Source: SZUA-547 sp963669315 (GTDB lineage Bacteria > Pseudomonadota > Alphaproteobacteria > Rhodobacterales > Rhodobacteraceae). Taken from it: DNA of 64,000 bases. Under the pieces are notes generated by a model, which made no database searches, was not told where the DNA came from, and worked only from the letters and a program-made list of their open reading frames with translations. The stretch is taken from contig OY770021.1 in NCBI GenBank assembly GCA_963669315.1, positions 2,790,001 through 2,854,000 on the forward strand. The letters run 5' to 3'. Both the position numbers and the translations under genes were made by a program. Of this stretch, positions 1-8,920 are shown piece by piece. Every line of letters starts with the position of its first letter. Position 1 is the stretch's first letter.

Positions 1-189
1 CGAGACCACCAGGGTCAGCCCGTCCCGGACCAACGCCGGCGCCTGATAGCAGAGTGACTTGCCGCCGCCCGTCGGCATGATCGCTAACACGTCGCGCCCG
101 GCGAGGACCGAGGCCACGATCTCCTCCTGTCCGGGGCGAAATCCATCGAAGCCGAAGGCGGATTTCAGCAGCGCGCGGGTCTGGTCCAT
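1..189 (-). CDS. recQ: ATP-dependent DNA helicase RecQ, N-terminal part (cut by window edge)
   Basis: RecQ is a 3'-5' superfamily 2 DNA helicase acting in recombination repair and stalled-fork processing. Only the first 63 codons are in the window, starting from ATG at 189 and running off base 1. Visible are the Q-motif-like FRPGQEEIV (residues 17-25) and Walker A/motif I TGGGKS (40-45) followed by LCYQAP, the arrangement of RecQ rather than RNA helicases of the DEAD family. The DExH motif, RQC and HRDC domains lie outside, so completeness cannot be judged. It follows the glycosyltransferase gene on the same strand after a 210-bp gap containing a terminator, so it is probably separately transcribed. 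Confidence 0.9.
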   Translation of the reverse strand, partial: MDQTRALLKSAFGFDGFRPGQEEIVASVLAGRDVLAIMPTGGGKSLCYQAPALVRDGLTLVVS

Positions 190-357
190 GGCAGGGTCCG
201 GGAATCGATGTTGGGCTGTAAGAGCGAGGACAGTGACATTAGCGCCTCTCGCCATCGAGGACAGCGCCAAGCGACCCAAGAAGTGGAAACTCAGACGGCA
301 CCCTCAAATTGGCGTGAAAGACAGCCCAATTCAATCATCGCAGAACAGGGGTCATCT

Positions 358-397
358 AAAAAAAATAAGGCACTATCCAAACTGGACCTCGTGCCCT
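358..397 (-). terminator. Intrinsic terminator after the caspase/glycosyltransferase operon
   Basis: Read on the minus strand, AGGGCAC pairs with GTGCCTT around a 17-base loop, followed at once by a U-rich run (TTATTTTTTTT). It lies 4 bases beyond the stop codon at 401 and before recQ, as expected for a transcript end. Confidence 0.7.
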
Positions 398-400
398 CGC

Positions 401-2563
401 TTATCTCGCGATCGCAGCGAAACAAAGGTCAGCCACAATATCTGCTGCGGTGGACGCGCCGTTGGGCGAGTCCTGCGTTTGCAGTTTCGTTCGAAACCGC
501 CCGCGCTCGGCGTCATTCAGCATGCGCTGCACGGCGTTTTTCATGTAAGGCTCCTGGCCCGTGCGAACTGTCAGCCCAAATTCCCGCCTCGCCGCGTACT
601 CGGCCCGGCCCAGTTGACTGTCCATCAGCGCATGTTCGTTCGGCGTCCAGATTGTTGGAAGCGCGGCGGCCATATGCTCCGCGAAGGAGTTGTAGCCCGC
701 GGCGGCGATTGCGAAATCGAACGCGTTCAGCCATCGCGAAAACGGATAGCCTTTCAAGACGCTCACATCGGCAGGCCATTCATCCGCCTGGTCCGAAATC
801 ATCCACCGCGCCACGCATACCTGGCACTGATCGACGCGCCGAAGCTCGTCCAGAGCCTCCCTCAACAAGGGGGCCATGGAAAAATTGTTCCCCGATCCAA
901 GCGCCACGTAGACGTTCAGCGCGTAGGGGTCTAACCGGAGCTCGGCGCATGCGGTCGCGCGATCTGGCTGCTCCGCGCTATCGAGCAACCGAACCGGGCT
1001 CAAGACGCGCGTCTCGCTCCGCAGAGCGACAGTCGGTCCGTCATCGTAGGAGTCAGCCAACTCGCCCGGCTCCATCACAATGTCGAACTTCGCGCTGCGC
1101 TCCAACGCCTCAAGATCGCGCCCCTTGCCCCACATCGCCCGGCGCATCCAGAGGCGCGCTACGCCAGGATGCTTGGCGAATGTGGTCATCAGCGCCTTGA
1201 AGGGCACATTGCCGTCGAACAGGACTGCCGCTGGGTCGTAAAAGTCGATCACGCTGTCGAGCAACGCGGCAAGCGACTGATTCCAGTGCTTTTTCGCCTC
1301 TCCATAGGCTGCGTGATAGGGCGTATGCTCGGCGATGAACCCGTATTTTCTGACAACGCCCACGGCTTGCGAGTGGCTCAGGAACACCGGCTCGATCTTG
1401 GCAGGAAGGCGCCGGGCGACGGCGAGTTGGCGCGTCAAATGCCCCATGCCAACCCCGTTGGTCGAGAACATGATCACGCGGGCCTTCGGCAGCCCCGCCC
1501 GACCGGGGGCGATTGAAGAGCGGGACGGCGCGCCGATCATGTCCCGAACGCGCGCGACGAATTTTTCGGCCGAGAAATACTCAGCGAGCGCGTCCTGCGC
1601 GGCGGTTCGCATCCCGTCGCGAATACTGCGATCGCCTTGCAGCCCCGCGGCGGTGATCGGCAGGTCTTTCCGCGGACCATAAAACGCAGAAGCGCCAAAC
1701 ACGCCTCGAAAATCGGGCGGCAAATAGGGGATGACGCCTGCGCGGAGCGCGATCAGAGCCTCCACCGGGCACGGGTCGTCCCATACATCATCGGCGTTCG
1801 CGAGCATATCGATACGGGAGAGATAGGCTTGAAGCGGCTCTACCGTTGGCCAATTTTCGAGCGGTGCCGAACTCGGCGCCATCTTGGCCAGAATCACAGG
1901 GGCGCCGCGCAGCCGATACGCGACATAAGGATCATCGATCAGGCGCGCCGCCCAGTCGTCCTCATCTTTGGGCCACGGGCGGGATTGAGCGACGCGGAAC
2001 ATGCCGACCACGGGCCGAGCACGCTCAAGAGCGTCCGGCGATACATTCAGATCAGGGGCGACGGGTCGCCAGTCCTCCTCCGCAATTCGCCAATGCGGGG
2101 CTGTTCGCGCGATCACCGCGCGGTTCGGCCAGGCGCTCGGCGCCCAAATAACGCCGCCGCCCAGCGCCTCCTCGGCGAATTCACGCATCAACATGTGGCC
2201 TCGGCCATCGCCGCCGGCGAACAGCGACGGACGCTCTACGGTGACGACACGCGCGTCGGCGGAAATCCGGGCGACGCTGGAGTGCCGGCGCTCGAAGATC
2301 CTCGCGTCAAATCCAAGCGCCAGCGCGCATTGGATGCGAGCAGAAGGTGAAATTCGCATGACCCGACCAGTTTCGATCAGATCCTGAAAACGAGCGTCCA
2401 GAATGTGAGGATCCGCCGCAATCCGGCTTTCGACATGCAAGGCGCCGATGGAATAGCCTGCGGTCGCGAGCGCCGCCAACGCCGCGGAATGGGCAGGCGC
2501 GGCGTTGTCGCCGCGCCTGAAGTCACCGAGAGCGATGACGTCGAAGCGGAGTTTTACTGGCAA
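401..2563 (-). CDS. Two-domain glycosyltransferase, C-terminal half MurG/GT28-like
   Basis: Residues about 361-720 form a GT-B-like unit: a beta strand then the glycine-rich NGVGMGHLTRQ (369-379), which in MurG and related UDP-GlcNAc transferases is the acceptor/diphosphate loop, and a donor-side AAAGYNSFAEHMAAALP segment near residue 640. Residues 1-340 look like a second glycosyltransferase-like domain with an N-terminal VIALGDF strand, without a motif I can name. The start is a TTG five bases after the lipoprotein stop; no in-frame ATG occurs until about residue 69. No signal peptide or membrane segment is visible, so it is probably cytosolic. Donor and acceptor are unknown; neighbours suggest envelope or secreted glycan. 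Confidence 0.65.
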   Translation of the reverse strand: MPVKLRFDVIALGDFRRGDNAAPAHSAALAALATAGYSIGALHVESRIAADPHILDARFQDLIETGRVMRISPSARIQCALALGFDARIFERRHSSVARISADARVVTVERPSLFAGGDGRGHMLMREFAEEALGGGVIWAPSAWPNRAVIARTAPHWRIAEEDWRPVAPDLNVSPDALERARPVVGMFRVAQSRPWPKDEDDWAARLIDDPYVAYRLRGAPVILAKMAPSSAPLENWPTVEPLQAYLSRIDMLANADDVWDDPCPVEALIALRAGVIPYLPPDFRGVFGASAFYGPRKDLPITAAGLQGDRSIRDGMRTAAQDALAEYFSAEKFVARVRDMIGAPSRSSIAPGRAGLPKARVIMFSTNGVGMGHLTRQLAVARRLPAKIEPVFLSHSQAVGVVRKYGFIAEHTPYHAAYGEAKKHWNQSLAALLDSVIDFYDPAAVLFDGNVPFKALMTTFAKHPGVARLWMRRAMWGKGRDLEALERSAKFDIVMEPGELADSYDDGPTVALRSETRVLSPVRLLDSAEQPDRATACAELRLDPYALNVYVALGSGNNFSMAPLLREALDELRRVDQCQVCVARWMISDQADEWPADVSVLKGYPFSRWLNAFDFAIAAAGYNSFAEHMAAALPTIWTPNEHALMDSQLGRAEYAARREFGLTVRTGQEPYMKNAVQRMLNDAERGRFRTKLQTQDSPNGASTAADIVADLCFAAIAR

Positions 2564-2570
2564 AGTGGTC

Positions 2571-3110
2571 TTAGCGGTCCCGGCAGCGCAAACCGGACTT
2601 TAGCACGCCCTCGCCGCCGTCGGAGGAAAACGAGACTACCTCAACCCGAGAGGCCGGGCTGGCTGGATTCTGATGAAGCGTCGCGGTGAGAACGTGAAAA
2701 CTCTCGGTCTTGGTGCTGGAGAAAAGGCCGGAATGAGGCTCAATCTTGATCTGCGTGTCGAGCTGGAAGCGTTGTTCAACGCCGTATCGATCCCGGCGCG
2801 ACGGTGGCATGATCCGATAATTCTGCCCGCCGGGAGATTGGCACTCGACGTTGTTATTGATCGGCCCGGAATAGGACATCACGCGGACTTCGCCATTCTG
2901 CGCGGTCGATGCCAACAGCGTGTAGCCGTCAGACTCGTAGCTTGCTTGAGCCTTGTCCAAAGCCTCGGCGTCGGCGGCCGTATCCGTCTCCGACGGCGTA
3001 TCTGAATCGTGAGAAATCCCCATATCCGGCGCATATTTTTCGTACTGGGCGCAGCCGCTGACCAAAACCCCAACGGCGAAAAGGGTTGCGGCGGAGCGAA
3101 TTAGGGTCAT
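2571..3110 (-). CDS. Putative outer-membrane lipoprotein, unknown function
   Basis: A 179-residue protein with a signal peptide ending in the lipobox VSGC (Cys20). The residue after Cys is Ala, so by the enterobacterial Lol rule it would go to the outer membrane. A low-complexity acidic linker (Asp/Ser/Thr/Glu rich, about 34-50) precedes a compact domain of about 125 residues with two cysteines (in VECQSPGG and LRCRDR) that could form a disulfide. A clear GGAGG ribosome site precedes the ATG. It lies 9 bases downstream of the caspase-like gene and 7 bases upstream of the glycosyltransferase, so it is very likely co-transcribed. I recognise no family. Confidence 0.7.
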   Translation of the reverse strand: MTLIRSAATLFAVGVLVSGCAQYEKYAPDMGISHDSDTPSETDTAADAEALDKAQASYESDGYTLLASTAQNGEVRVMSYSGPINNNVECQSPGGQNYRIMPPSRRDRYGVEQRFQLDTQIKIEPHSGLFSSTKTESFHVLTATLHQNPASPASRVEVVSFSSDGGEGVLKSGLRCRDR

Positions 3111-3119
3111 TGCGACCTC

Positions 3120-6062
3120 CTATTTCAGCAGCGCAAGCTGCGCGAGAGCGTCAAGCGAGATGATGTTCGAAGGCGGTGTCTTGCCGCGAGATGTAAAAGC
3201 TTCGGAAAAGGCGGAAGTTGTTCGTCCACCGATGGCGCCGTCCGGCGCGCCGACATCCACACCAAGCCGGTTGAGCATGGTTTGGGCCGCGGCGGCCAAC
3301 TCTTGCTCGGAGTATTTCGCCAGCGGTTCCTCCACCAGCTGGCGCAAGTTCGGGTCATCCGAGAGGCCGACCGCCGTGGCGTACCAGATCACGGCTTCGA
3401 CACGGTTCTTTTCGACGCCGCGCCCCGATTCATAGAGTTTCGCCAGATCGCGGGCGGCCCATGGCACGCCGCCTTCGGCGGAGGTCTGGAACCATTTTGC
3501 GGCCTCCGCTGGATCCGTCTCCAGCGACAAGCGGCCTGCGTCTCGCGCCGCCCAGGGGTTCGACTCGGCCGCCTTGGCGTAAAGCGCGATTGCACGCTCC
3601 AAATCCTTATCGACACCAGTTCCTTTTTCGTAAAGCTTTGCGAGTTCACGCGCGGCGCCGGACTGGCCATCCTCCACCGACAAGGTCAGTAAAGTGATCG
3701 CCTTTTCAGGCTGATCGAAAAGCGGCGACCCGGACGCATACAACCTTCCGAGCCGATATACACCCTCCGCATCGCCTTCGCGCGCCGCGCGGGAATAAAG
3801 CCGTTGCGCCGCTTCGACATTCTTCGCGACACCCTGACCTTGCTCATACATGATTCCCAGCCGGGTGAGGGCGTTGGGAACGCCGCGCCCCGCCGCGGTT
3901 TCGAACCAATTGCGCGCCTTTTCATAGTCCGGAGGCACGCCCTCGCCCTTCTGATAGATCCGGGCGAGCCGCGTCTGCGCGGTCAGTTCGCCGCTCTTGG
4001 CGGCCTGCGTGTACCAGGCGATGGCCAGGTTCATGTCCCGGTCGACGCCTTTCCCGTTTTGATAGAGCTCCGCGATATTGGTCATGGCCCAGTCGTTGCC
4101 GCCTTGGGCGCCGCGCAGATACCACTCTCGCGCCGTTGTGAAGTTCTGCTCTACGCCAACACCGGCACGATAGACCCAGGCGAGCGCCGTGTTGGCCGAG
4201 GAATCGCCCTTGTCGACCGCGTATTTGAAAAGCTCATACGCCTTGGCGTAGTCCTGCTCGACCGCATGGGCGTCCAGATACATCTGGCCCAGAATGACGA
4301 TGGCGGCCAGATAGTCGGCATCGACGGCCTTCTGCACCCAGGTCAGCGAGTCGTCATAACGGCCCGCCGCTCGGTATGACCGGCCGAGTTGCGCCCAGAA
4401 CCGCGGTACCTCCGGGTGCCTTTCCACCGCGATTTCGCAGGCGGCGATGGCGGCGTCGAAATTGCGGTTCACGATAAACTGGCGCGCGCCGGCGGTGACC
4501 CTCTTATTGTCCTGAGGCATCCCCGCCAGCATGTCGCAGGCGTGCACGAAGGTCTCCACCTCCGCCGTGATCGCGTCCTTCTGGCCGCCGTCGCGCAGGA
4601 CAGCCGCTTCGATCCGATCGACGCCGCCGTTGGAGCCAATCACCGGCGTGTACTGCACGTGATTGATCTGGTCCGACCAGTAGACCTGCCCGGATTGCAG
4701 CGCCGTGGCGCCGTCGGCGGCGGCCAGGCCGAGCCGCGGCGCCTGTTCGATGAAGATCCACTTGCTCTGTTCGTCGCTCAGGCGGATCGTCTGCGCCTCG
4801 GCGCCGATAACGAGAGAGGACTCCGCCCGTTGCAGCGTCTCAACCGCATCGGCCCGGGCGTCGGCGACGCTGGTCTGGATCTCAATCCCCCGCGTGACCG
4901 CCTGATTTGGAGCTTCCGGAAGCGCGGTGTTCGAGACGATAATTTCATCCGGGTCGCCGCCAAGTTCGGTGACCCGCTGTTTCGCCTGCTCGACAAAGGC
5001 GCCGTCGGGTCGGGTGCGCACATAGGCGCTGAATGCGTCAAGCCGGTCCGTATCCTTGATCGCGCGCCAGAACGCCCGGTCGATAACCCGCCGCGGCGGC
5101 AGGGCGCCGAGCGTATCGGTCGCCGTTCCCATGCCGGTCGTGGAGGCCCGGAGGTCGTTCCCGGCGGGTTTGAAGTAGAAATTGCTTTCCAGGGTGCTGG
5201 TCGTCCAGGTGATTTGCGCGCCGCCGGTCAACTCGCGCACACCGCCCCGAACCCGCCGAAAAAGCTGTCCGATTTCAAGGTTTGGCTCGTCGATATGCTG
5301 GATGATTGATTGCGTATACGGGCTGTTTCTGCCGGCGCCGTCCAACGCCACCGAACCGGGCGCGGTCGCGAAGCCGATCAACGTCTCCGTCTCGCCGGCG
5401 GACATCTCAGCCAGACCGCCGGAGGCGTCGTCAGCCAGATTGGCCAGACCCTGTTCGGCCGCCTCTTCGGATGCGCCGATGGTGATGGCCCTGGACCGGA
5501 CCCGCGCCACCTGATCCTCATCCATCTCGGCAAACGGGTTGTTGCGGCAGGCGTCGAGGATCACCACGTTCAGCCGCGCGCCGGACTCGTTCATAGCATC
5601 GACAATAGCCTGAGCATCTATCGACTGGTTCTGCAACTCGGTGACGGAGCTGGGACTGACCGAGGTCGGCAATAGATAGTTCCGGGCGCCGATCCGAACG
5701 CCATGTCCGGCGTAGAAAAACACGGCCTCGCTGCCCTGGCGCAGGCGGCTTCGAAACGTGGCGAGGCTGGCCAGCATTTCTTCCCGATCCGCATCGATCG
5801 CTTCGACGACCTCAAAGCCGGACTCCCAGAGCTTTTCGGCGATAACCTCGGCGTCGTTGCGAGGATTGACCAGAGGTGCGACGTTTTCATAGGCGGAGTT
5901 TCCGACCACAAGCGCGACGCGCGTCGCACCCGTCAAGCCTTCCGACTCAGGGGCGGCGTCCTGGGCCTGCGCCAACATCGGCGCCATGGCGGCGCATGCG
6001 AGGATCGCAAACGCTAACGGGCGCGTCGTTCGGCGTTGATGTGGCCGGGCCATCCTGACCAC
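3120..6062 (-). CDS. Secreted caspase-fold (peptidase C14) protein with Sel1-like repeats
   Basis: Residues 1-34 form a signal peptide (AQA-QD cleavage). Residues about 47-300 are a caspase p20-like domain: VALVVGNSAYEN, catalytic His120 in YAGHGV, and catalytic Cys172 in ILDACRNNPF, so the dyad is intact. Residues about 535-580 resemble a TPR, and 585-905 form a long run of Sel1-like repeats (for example YRAGVGVEQN, YQNGKGVDRD, YESGRGVEKN). The last 40 residues resemble a peptidoglycan-binding unit (LGVDVGAPDGAIGGRT). Bacterial proteins of this kind are candidate arginine-specific or structural proteases; substrate is unknown here. Start is GTG at 6062; an ATG three codons later is an alternative. 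Probable periplasmic scaffold or protease. Confidence 0.8.
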   Translation of the reverse strand: MVRMARPHQRRTTRPLAFAILACAAMAPMLAQAQDAAPESEGLTGATRVALVVGNSAYENVAPLVNPRNDAEVIAEKLWESGFEVVEAIDADREEMLASLATFRSRLRQGSEAVFFYAGHGVRIGARNYLLPTSVSPSSVTELQNQSIDAQAIVDAMNESGARLNVVILDACRNNPFAEMDEDQVARVRSRAITIGASEEAAEQGLANLADDASGGLAEMSAGETETLIGFATAPGSVALDGAGRNSPYTQSIIQHIDEPNLEIGQLFRRVRGGVRELTGGAQITWTTSTLESNFYFKPAGNDLRASTTGMGTATDTLGALPPRRVIDRAFWRAIKDTDRLDAFSAYVRTRPDGAFVEQAKQRVTELGGDPDEIIVSNTALPEAPNQAVTRGIEIQTSVADARADAVETLQRAESSLVIGAEAQTIRLSDEQSKWIFIEQAPRLGLAAADGATALQSGQVYWSDQINHVQYTPVIGSNGGVDRIEAAVLRDGGQKDAITAEVETFVHACDMLAGMPQDNKRVTAGARQFIVNRNFDAAIAACEIAVERHPEVPRFWAQLGRSYRAAGRYDDSLTWVQKAVDADYLAAIVILGQMYLDAHAVEQDYAKAYELFKYAVDKGDSSANTALAWVYRAGVGVEQNFTTAREWYLRGAQGGNDWAMTNIAELYQNGKGVDRDMNLAIAWYTQAAKSGELTAQTRLARIYQKGEGVPPDYEKARNWFETAAGRGVPNALTRLGIMYEQGQGVAKNVEAAQRLYSRAAREGDAEGVYRLGRLYASGSPLFDQPEKAITLLTLSVEDGQSGAARELAKLYEKGTGVDKDLERAIALYAKAAESNPWAARDAGRLSLETDPAEAAKWFQTSAEGGVPWAARDLAKLYESGRGVEKNRVEAVIWYATAVGLSDDPNLRQLVEEPLAKYSEQELAAAAQTMLNRLGVDVGAPDGAIGGRTTSAFSEAFTSRGKTPPSNIISLDALAQLALLK

Positions 6063-6065
6063 GGC

Positions 6066-6353
6066 TCAATACATGGTGGTGACGGACGCGCCCGGCTGTT
6101 CGGCGAAGCCATCGGCGATGTCCTGCCGCGAAAAGCCCGCATGATCACGTGCAAGGTCGAATTCAACCAGCGCGAGGAAGGCCGATCTGGCGAGCGGACC
6201 GGTCGGATTCGTCGCCAGATAATCCCGCGCCGCAGCCTCATCCGCAAACGCGCCTGAATTGACGTCCTGCGCCTTCGCGGCCTCGCCGACGGCGCCGGCC
6301 ATGCCTAGCGCTCCGATCAGAGCCAGAACTCGATGACTGATCCATCTGGTCAT
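6066..6353 (-). CDS. Small secreted protein, first gene of the caspase-like operon
   Basis: A 95-residue protein with a typical signal peptide (hydrophobic 8-23, likely cut after AKA28). The mature part is about 67 residues, mostly helical by composition, with no cysteine. The stop is 3 bases before the GTG of the caspase/Sel1 gene, so the two are translated from one message and the small protein could be a partner, inhibitor or chaperone of it. No family recognised. Confidence 0.6.
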   Translation of the reverse strand: MTRWISHRVLALIGALGMAGAVGEAAKAQDVNSGAFADEAAARDYLATNPTGPLARSAFLALVEFDLARDHAGFSRQDIADGFAEQPGASVTTMY

Positions 6354-6486
6354 GTTGGACGTCCTTTGTTGGAGTGTTCGGATGATACGGACTCGGCTGA
6401 GCGATGGTCAAGAAATTCAAGCGATGGGATAGTCGCATCGCCAGAAAATTCTCGCGCCGGTCGCGGCGCGGTGGCATGGTCGGTGT

Positions 6487-7590
6487 ATGTTTCAGTCGTT
6501 GACCGATGCGCCGATCTCTCTGACGTTCTTCCCCGATTTCCGGGCGACGAACCCGTATCAGGATCTGCTTTACCGCGCGATGGCGCCGGCCGTACGCGCC
6601 CGGCCCGGATCGATCGCCGACGCGCTCGACATGCAGGCGCGCAACAAGGACCAGACCGCGATCTTTCACCTGCATTGGGACGATATTCTCACGGAAACGA
6701 ACAGCAGAGTGGAAGCGGAGTCCCGCGCGCGCGAGTTTCTGGCGAATTTGGATCGCCTTCAGGCGCGCGGCGGAAAGCTAGTCTGGACCGTTCACAATAT
6801 CGAGCCGCATATCGAGCGGCATTCCGAGCTGGTCGCCGAGCTTCGCGACGCGTTGTTCGTGGCGGCGGATCTTGTTCATCTGCATTCGGCTCATGCGCTG
6901 AACGCGATGCTTCGCGTCTGGAACCCCGATCGCAGGAAGCTTCGGGTCATCGCCCATGGCGATTATGGGTCGCTCTACCCAAGGATTTATCGGGAAACCG
7001 CCCGGAAGGCGTTGCAGGTTCCTGATGCGGGCATGGCGGCGCTGCTTCCAGGCCGGATCAACAGCTATAAACAGCCACTTGAGCTGATCAACGCGTTCCT
7101 GAAAGTGGCGGGGCGCGAGGACCGGTTGATCATCTCCGGATTTCTAGGGCCAGATTCGGGCGATCTTTCGATAGCGACGGAAGACCCGCGCATTCTGCTG
7201 CGGGACGGGTTCGCCTCGCCAGAGGATCTCGCGACGGCTTTCGCCGCTGCCGATTTCGTTGTGTTGCCTTACAAGCGATCACTGACGTCGGGCTCAGCCT
7301 TTCTTGCCGCCACCTTGGGGCGGGCGGTGCTGGGTCCGGATGCTCCCGGTATTCGCGATGCGGTGTCGTCTCCGCCTCGCACAGGCGTGATTTACGATCC
7401 CGAAGCGCCCGATGCGCTGAAGGCAGCCCTGGCGCGCGCCTTCGCGGACGGCCCTCAGATCTGGCGGGAACGAGGCGCGGCTGCAAACGCTGAGATGGCG
7501 GCGAGGGACTGGCGCATGATCGGCGCGGAGTGGTGCGATTCGCTGTATGCGCTGGCGTCAAACGCCGCTCCGGCGCGGGTGTCGCTATGA
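6487..7590 (+). CDS. Glycosyltransferase, GT4 / GumH-like
   Basis: A 367-residue cytosolic protein lacking a signal peptide. Features fit family GT4 transferases of the mannosyltransferase type: FHLHWDD (54-60), VWTVHNIEPH, LVHLHSAHA in the N-terminal domain, and in the C-terminal domain LLPGRINSYKQPLELINAF, then FAAADFVVLPYKRSLTSGSAFLAATLGRAVL, the position where GT4 enzymes bind the nucleotide-sugar phosphate. It starts the plus-strand run and its stop overlaps the next ATG (ATGA). It diverges from the caspase operon across a 133-bp promoter region. Product glycan is unknown. Confidence 0.75.
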   Translation: MFQSLTDAPISLTFFPDFRATNPYQDLLYRAMAPAVRARPGSIADALDMQARNKDQTAIFHLHWDDILTETNSRVEAESRAREFLANLDRLQARGGKLVWTVHNIEPHIERHSELVAELRDALFVAADLVHLHSAHALNAMLRVWNPDRRKLRVIAHGDYGSLYPRIYRETARKALQVPDAGMAALLPGRINSYKQPLELINAFLKVAGREDRLIISGFLGPDSGDLSIATEDPRILLRDGFASPEDLATAFAAADFVVLPYKRSLTSGSAFLAATLGRAVLGPDAPGIRDAVSSPPRTGVIYDPEAPDALKAALARAFADGPQIWRERGAAANAEMAARDWRMIGAEWCDSLYALASNAAPARVSL

Positions 7591-8003
7591 GTGACGACCT
7601 TACTGATGAAGCGATGTCGCCTGCCGAGGCCGCCTGGCCGTTCAAAGCCGACAGTCCTCATGTAGAAGGGCTGCTGCGAGAGGATGCGCCTCTGCGAACC
7701 CTTCTGGTCGATCTCTGCGGGCTAAGCTGGGCCGAGGCGGCGCCGCATATTCAGACAGGCGCGGAGGCCGCGCGAGCGAAGGGCATGGTTCCGGTTTTCG
7801 TCACCGATCTGACCGAGTATTCGGGGCTGCGCGCCGCCCGCGTCGTCTATGATGTGTTACCAAACGCTGCTGCGCTGTCGCGCATCGACGGCGACCTTGA
7901 CTGGCACGCCTATATCCGGCGGCGGTGTGCGTTGCTGGAGGCGAAATGGCGGCCGAGCGCCACGATCAAACTGGGGCCGCAGGATGCGGTCGTCGCGCCA
8001 TGA
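7587..8003 (+). CDS. Conserved-looking hypothetical protein in glycan run
   Basis: A 138-residue protein beginning at the ATG that overlaps the GT4 stop (ATGA) and ending in the ATGA of the next gene; this double overlap strongly supports it as a real gene. Residues about 40-100 show an alternating strand/helix pattern (TLLVDLCGLSW, GMVPVFVTDLTEY, ARVVYDVLP) resembling half of a Rossmann-like fold, possibly a glycosyltransferase N-terminal domain fragment or accessory subunit. No catalytic motif is recognised and no export signal is present. Confidence 0.55.
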   Translation: MSDDLTDEAMSPAEAAWPFKADSPHVEGLLREDAPLRTLLVDLCGLSWAEAAPHIQTGAEAARAKGMVPVFVTDLTEYSGLRAARVVYDVLPNAAALSRIDGDLDWHAYIRRRCALLEAKWRPSATIKLGPQDAVVAP

Positions 8004-8920
8004 TCGACCTTTCGCGGACGGACGTCGTTTTCCTCAGCTATGATGAGCCGAACGCTGATGAGAATTTTGCCTGGCTGAAAGAGAACCTGCCGCGGGCGAA
8101 ACGGGTTCACGGCGTCGCCGGGTTCGACGCGGCCCACCGGCGGGTGGGCGAGGTGGCCGAGACCCCCCATGTCGTCACCATTGACGCGGACAATTCGATC
8201 CTGGATTTCGCATTCTTCAAGCACAGGATGGATGTGGCGGCATCGGACCGTCATTGTATCTTTTCCTTTCGGGCCAGAAACGCCCATAACGCGCTGGAAT
8301 ATGGCAATGGCGGCGTGAAGATCTGGCCGACATCGTCGCTTCTCACGCTGCGGACACATGAAAACAGCGCGACGACCGCCGCGGCCGTCGATTTCTGCTG
8401 GGCGCTTCCCTACTATCAGGCCGACCGTTTGGTATCGGAAGTCAGGGTGACGGCGACGCCGCAGCAGGCGTTCAGAGCCGGATTTCGAGAAGGCGTCAAA
8501 CTTAACATGCTGGACGGGGTGACCGCCTATGAAGCGCAGACGGGCGTTTCGCGCGCCGAGGCTCTGGTCAGTCACGTCGGCTCAGGCAATGTCGAGCGCC
8601 TGCGCGTCTGGTGTAGCGTCGGAGCGCATGTGGAGAATGGCGAATGGGCGATCTTCGGGGCCAGGTTGGGTTGCGTTCTGACCGCGCTCGAAGACTTTGA
8701 GACCGACCGTGTCGCGGATTATCCGTGGCTCGAACGGTTTTGGGACGAAGAGGTTCTGCCCGCGTACGCGAATCCGGACACGCGAGAACGCAGGTCGACA
8801 GAGCTGGTCGAAATTCTGAATGCTAAGCTGGATCTCGGGATCGCCGATCTCGACGCAGCCGCATCTCGGTTTCTGGGGTCTATCTACAGGCCGCAACGCC
8901 GATACGGCCTGATGCAGTGA
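8000..8920 (+). CDS. Putative glycosyltransferase-like protein (DxD-type), unknown substrate
   Basis: A 306-residue protein starting at an ATG that overlaps the previous stop. It opens with TDVVFLSYDEPNADENFAWL and has HVVTIDADNSIL about 60 residues in, which resembles the nucleotide-sugar/metal DxD site of GT-A glycosyltransferases. A later block (AFRAGFREGVKLNML) recalls glycan-modifying proteins encoded with GT4 enzymes, but I cannot assign a family. Translationally coupled to the two preceding genes, it is probably the last enzyme of this small glycan operon. Confidence 0.5.
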   Translation: MIDLSRTDVVFLSYDEPNADENFAWLKENLPRAKRVHGVAGFDAAHRRVGEVAETPHVVTIDADNSILDFAFFKHRMDVAASDRHCIFSFRARNAHNALEYGNGGVKIWPTSSLLTLRTHENSATTAAAVDFCWALPYYQADRLVSEVRVTATPQQAFRAGFREGVKLNMLDGVTAYEAQTGVSRAEALVSHVGSGNVERLRVWCSVGAHVENGEWAIFGARLGCVLTALEDFETDRVADYPWLERFWDEEVLPAYANPDTRERRSTELVEILNAKLDLGIADLDAAASRFLGSIYRPQRRYGLMQ

